DNA of 15,374 nt, from NCBI GenBank assembly GCA_030054245.1, contig JASGCH010000010.1:1-15374 (forward strand), given 5' to 3'. The notes under the pieces were generated by a model. It was not told the origin of the DNA and made no database searches. It was given only the letters and a program-made list of their open reading frames with translations. Shown one piece after another: positions 14,724 through 15,374 of the stretch; the stretch's first letter is position 1; each line of letters opens with the position of its first letter. Made by a program: the position numbers and the translations under genes. The DNA is from Gammaproteobacteria bacterium. Lineage in GTDB: Bacteria; Pseudomonadota; Gammaproteobacteria; Burkholderiales; Burkholderiaceae_C.

Positions 14724-15206
14724 ATGTCCAAACCCCATTTTATCAATGCCCAAGAAGCTCCAGAGCGTGTCAAACCGTCGAATTACCCTAAAGAATTGCG
14801 GGAATTACTGGCTAAAAAACTCGCTGGTCGTAGCAAAAAACCATTGGGTGATTTTTTTGGTTTGACCAACTTCGGGGTAAATTTAACTTCTTTGGCTCCC
14901 GGTGCCATTTCCGCCCTCCCCCATGCTCATAGCCAACAAGACGAGTTCATTTATATTTTGGTAGGGACGCCGACCCTGATCTATGGTAACCAGCACGACC
15001 TACTGTCCCCCGGTCTATGTGCGGGATTCAAAGCCGGTTCTGGTGTCGCCCACTACTTGACGAATGCCAGCACAGAGGAAGTCGTGTACTTGGAAATTGG
15101 CGATAGAAGCAGTGGTGACACAGTCAGTTACCCAGCAGACGATTTGTACGCCCAATATGTGGACGGTACTTGGGTCTTTTACCACAAAGATGGTCGCCCC
15201 TATTAA
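14724..15206 (+). CDS. Cupin-domain protein of unknown substrate
   Basis: This single-domain cupin has 160 residues from the ATG at 14724, 17 bases after the trpD stop. An in-frame upstream ATG (14673) lies inside trpD and yields no conserved sequence. The double-stranded beta-helix signatures are clear: GAISALPHAHSQQDEFIYIL (metal-site H-x-H and E) followed by LVGTPTLIYGN, then SPGLCAGFKAGSGVAHYLTN with the second-motif His. The C-terminal tail DDLYAQYVDGTWVFYHKDGRPY is typical of a bacterial family of small cupins, often described loosely as mannose-6-phosphate-isomerase-like. A metal-dependent enzyme or sugar/small-molecule binder is possible; no substrate can be assigned. Its position at the end of the plus-strand run suggests co-transcription with trpD. 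No Shine-Dalgarno sequence is visible. Confidence 0.85.
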   Translation: MSKPHFINAQEAPERVKPSNYPKELRELLAKKLAGRSKKPLGDFFGLTNFGVNLTSLAPGAISALPHAHSQQDEFIYILVGTPTLIYGNQHDLLSPGLCAGFKAGSGVAHYLTNASTEEVVYLEIGDRSSGDTVSYPADDLYAQYVDGTWVFYHKDGRPY

Positions 15207-15207
15207 A

Positions 15208-15256
15208 GGACTGTTGCCCAAAATTTGGCAGTAATAGCCAATGGAGCAACAGTCTT
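15208..15256. repeat. Long stem-loop between convergent genes (AAGACTGTTGC family)
   Basis: GACTGTTGC (15209-15217) and GCAACAGTC (15246-15254) form a perfect 9-base inverted repeat. Within it, TTGGC (15225-15229) and GCCAA (15237-15241) add an inner stem around AGTAATA. The hairpin starts two bases after the cupin stop and ends just before the stop of the opposing gene. No proper T-run follows on either strand, but a bidirectional terminator role is possible. The outer arms match the repeat motif at other boundaries. Confidence 0.5.
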
Positions 15257-15263
15257 GCTTCGA

Positions 15264-15374
15264 TCATTTTTTGCGCCCCATCATTTTGGCACACAAGGCC
15301 TGGTGCTCTTCAACCTCACGCAAGCTAGCTTTGTAAATGCACAAATTCAATGCTGTATCAGTGATAACCCGTTT
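15264..15374 (-). CDS. 3' end of an unidentified gene running off the window
   Basis: On the minus strand a frame enters at the window edge and stays open for 36 residues to a TGA at 15264-15266. The visible C-terminus includes VITDTALNLCIYKASLREVE and ends in a basic tail, KMMGRKK. It looks helical and protein-like, and its position, convergent with the cupin gene across a hairpin, supports a real gene. Too little is seen to name a family. Confidence 0.45.
   Translation of the reverse strand, partial: KRVITDTALNLCIYKASLREVEEHQALCAKMMGRKK

Noticed and set aside
1..15374. CRISPR array, tRNA or rRNA genes, phage structural genes
   Set aside because: No regularly spaced repeats, no cloverleaf-like sequence with a CCA-type acceptor, and no rRNA-like conserved stretches or phage proteins were seen.

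Overview
The window looks like chromosomal DNA of a betaproteobacterium, most likely Burkholderiales. The basis is a PaaA/PaaB pair, a GTP-type PEP carboxykinase, a CcmI of the two-helix plus TPR type, a YufO/YufP/YufQ-like nucleoside-type ABC transporter, and a conserved acidic/aromatic protein that I recall from Burkholderia and Ralstonia relatives. The gene bodies look moderate in GC (mid-40s % by eye). The first ~650 bases are clearly more AT-rich and look foreign. No rRNA, tRNA or CRISPR array was seen.

Layout. 1-900: a C-terminal remnant of an Rpn/PD-(D/E)XK transposase-like gene (minus strand), then a gene-free stretch full of small inverted and direct repeats. 903-2232: paaB and paaA (minus strand, paaA first), two subunits of phenylacetyl-CoA epoxidase; paaC, expected next, is absent. 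2481-4547: a 44-residue membrane mini-protein followed by pckG. 4686-5633: an unfamiliar regulator-like protein that resembles sigma-70 region 2 at the N-terminus and carries two possible helix-turn-helix segments. 5699-6811 (minus): ccmI, without other ccm genes beside it. 7147-7779: ribE, without other rib genes. 7858-8376 (minus): a conserved protein of unknown function. 8617-15206: one dense plus-strand run holding ABC ATPase, permease, permease, mmsA, trpD and a cupin protein. 15264-15374 (minus): the 3' end of an unidentified gene.

Two themes stand out. First, genes that normally sit in conserved operons (paaABCDE, ccm, rib, trp) appear here singly or truncated, so the region has been heavily reshuffled. 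Second, a degenerate inverted-repeat motif, roughly AAGACTGTTGCACCAT, recurs at about five gene boundaries as hairpins or paired ends, often where gene direction switches. It resembles transposon termini or MITE remnants and may mark breakpoints, act as terminators, or both.

Functionally, the 8617-13648 block can be read as uptake of a nucleoside-like solute coupled to oxidation of (methyl)malonate semialdehyde, an intermediate of pyrimidine and valine breakdown. This link is inference. Most translation starts lack a visible Shine-Dalgarno sequence and are preceded by AT- or pyrimidine-rich DNA.
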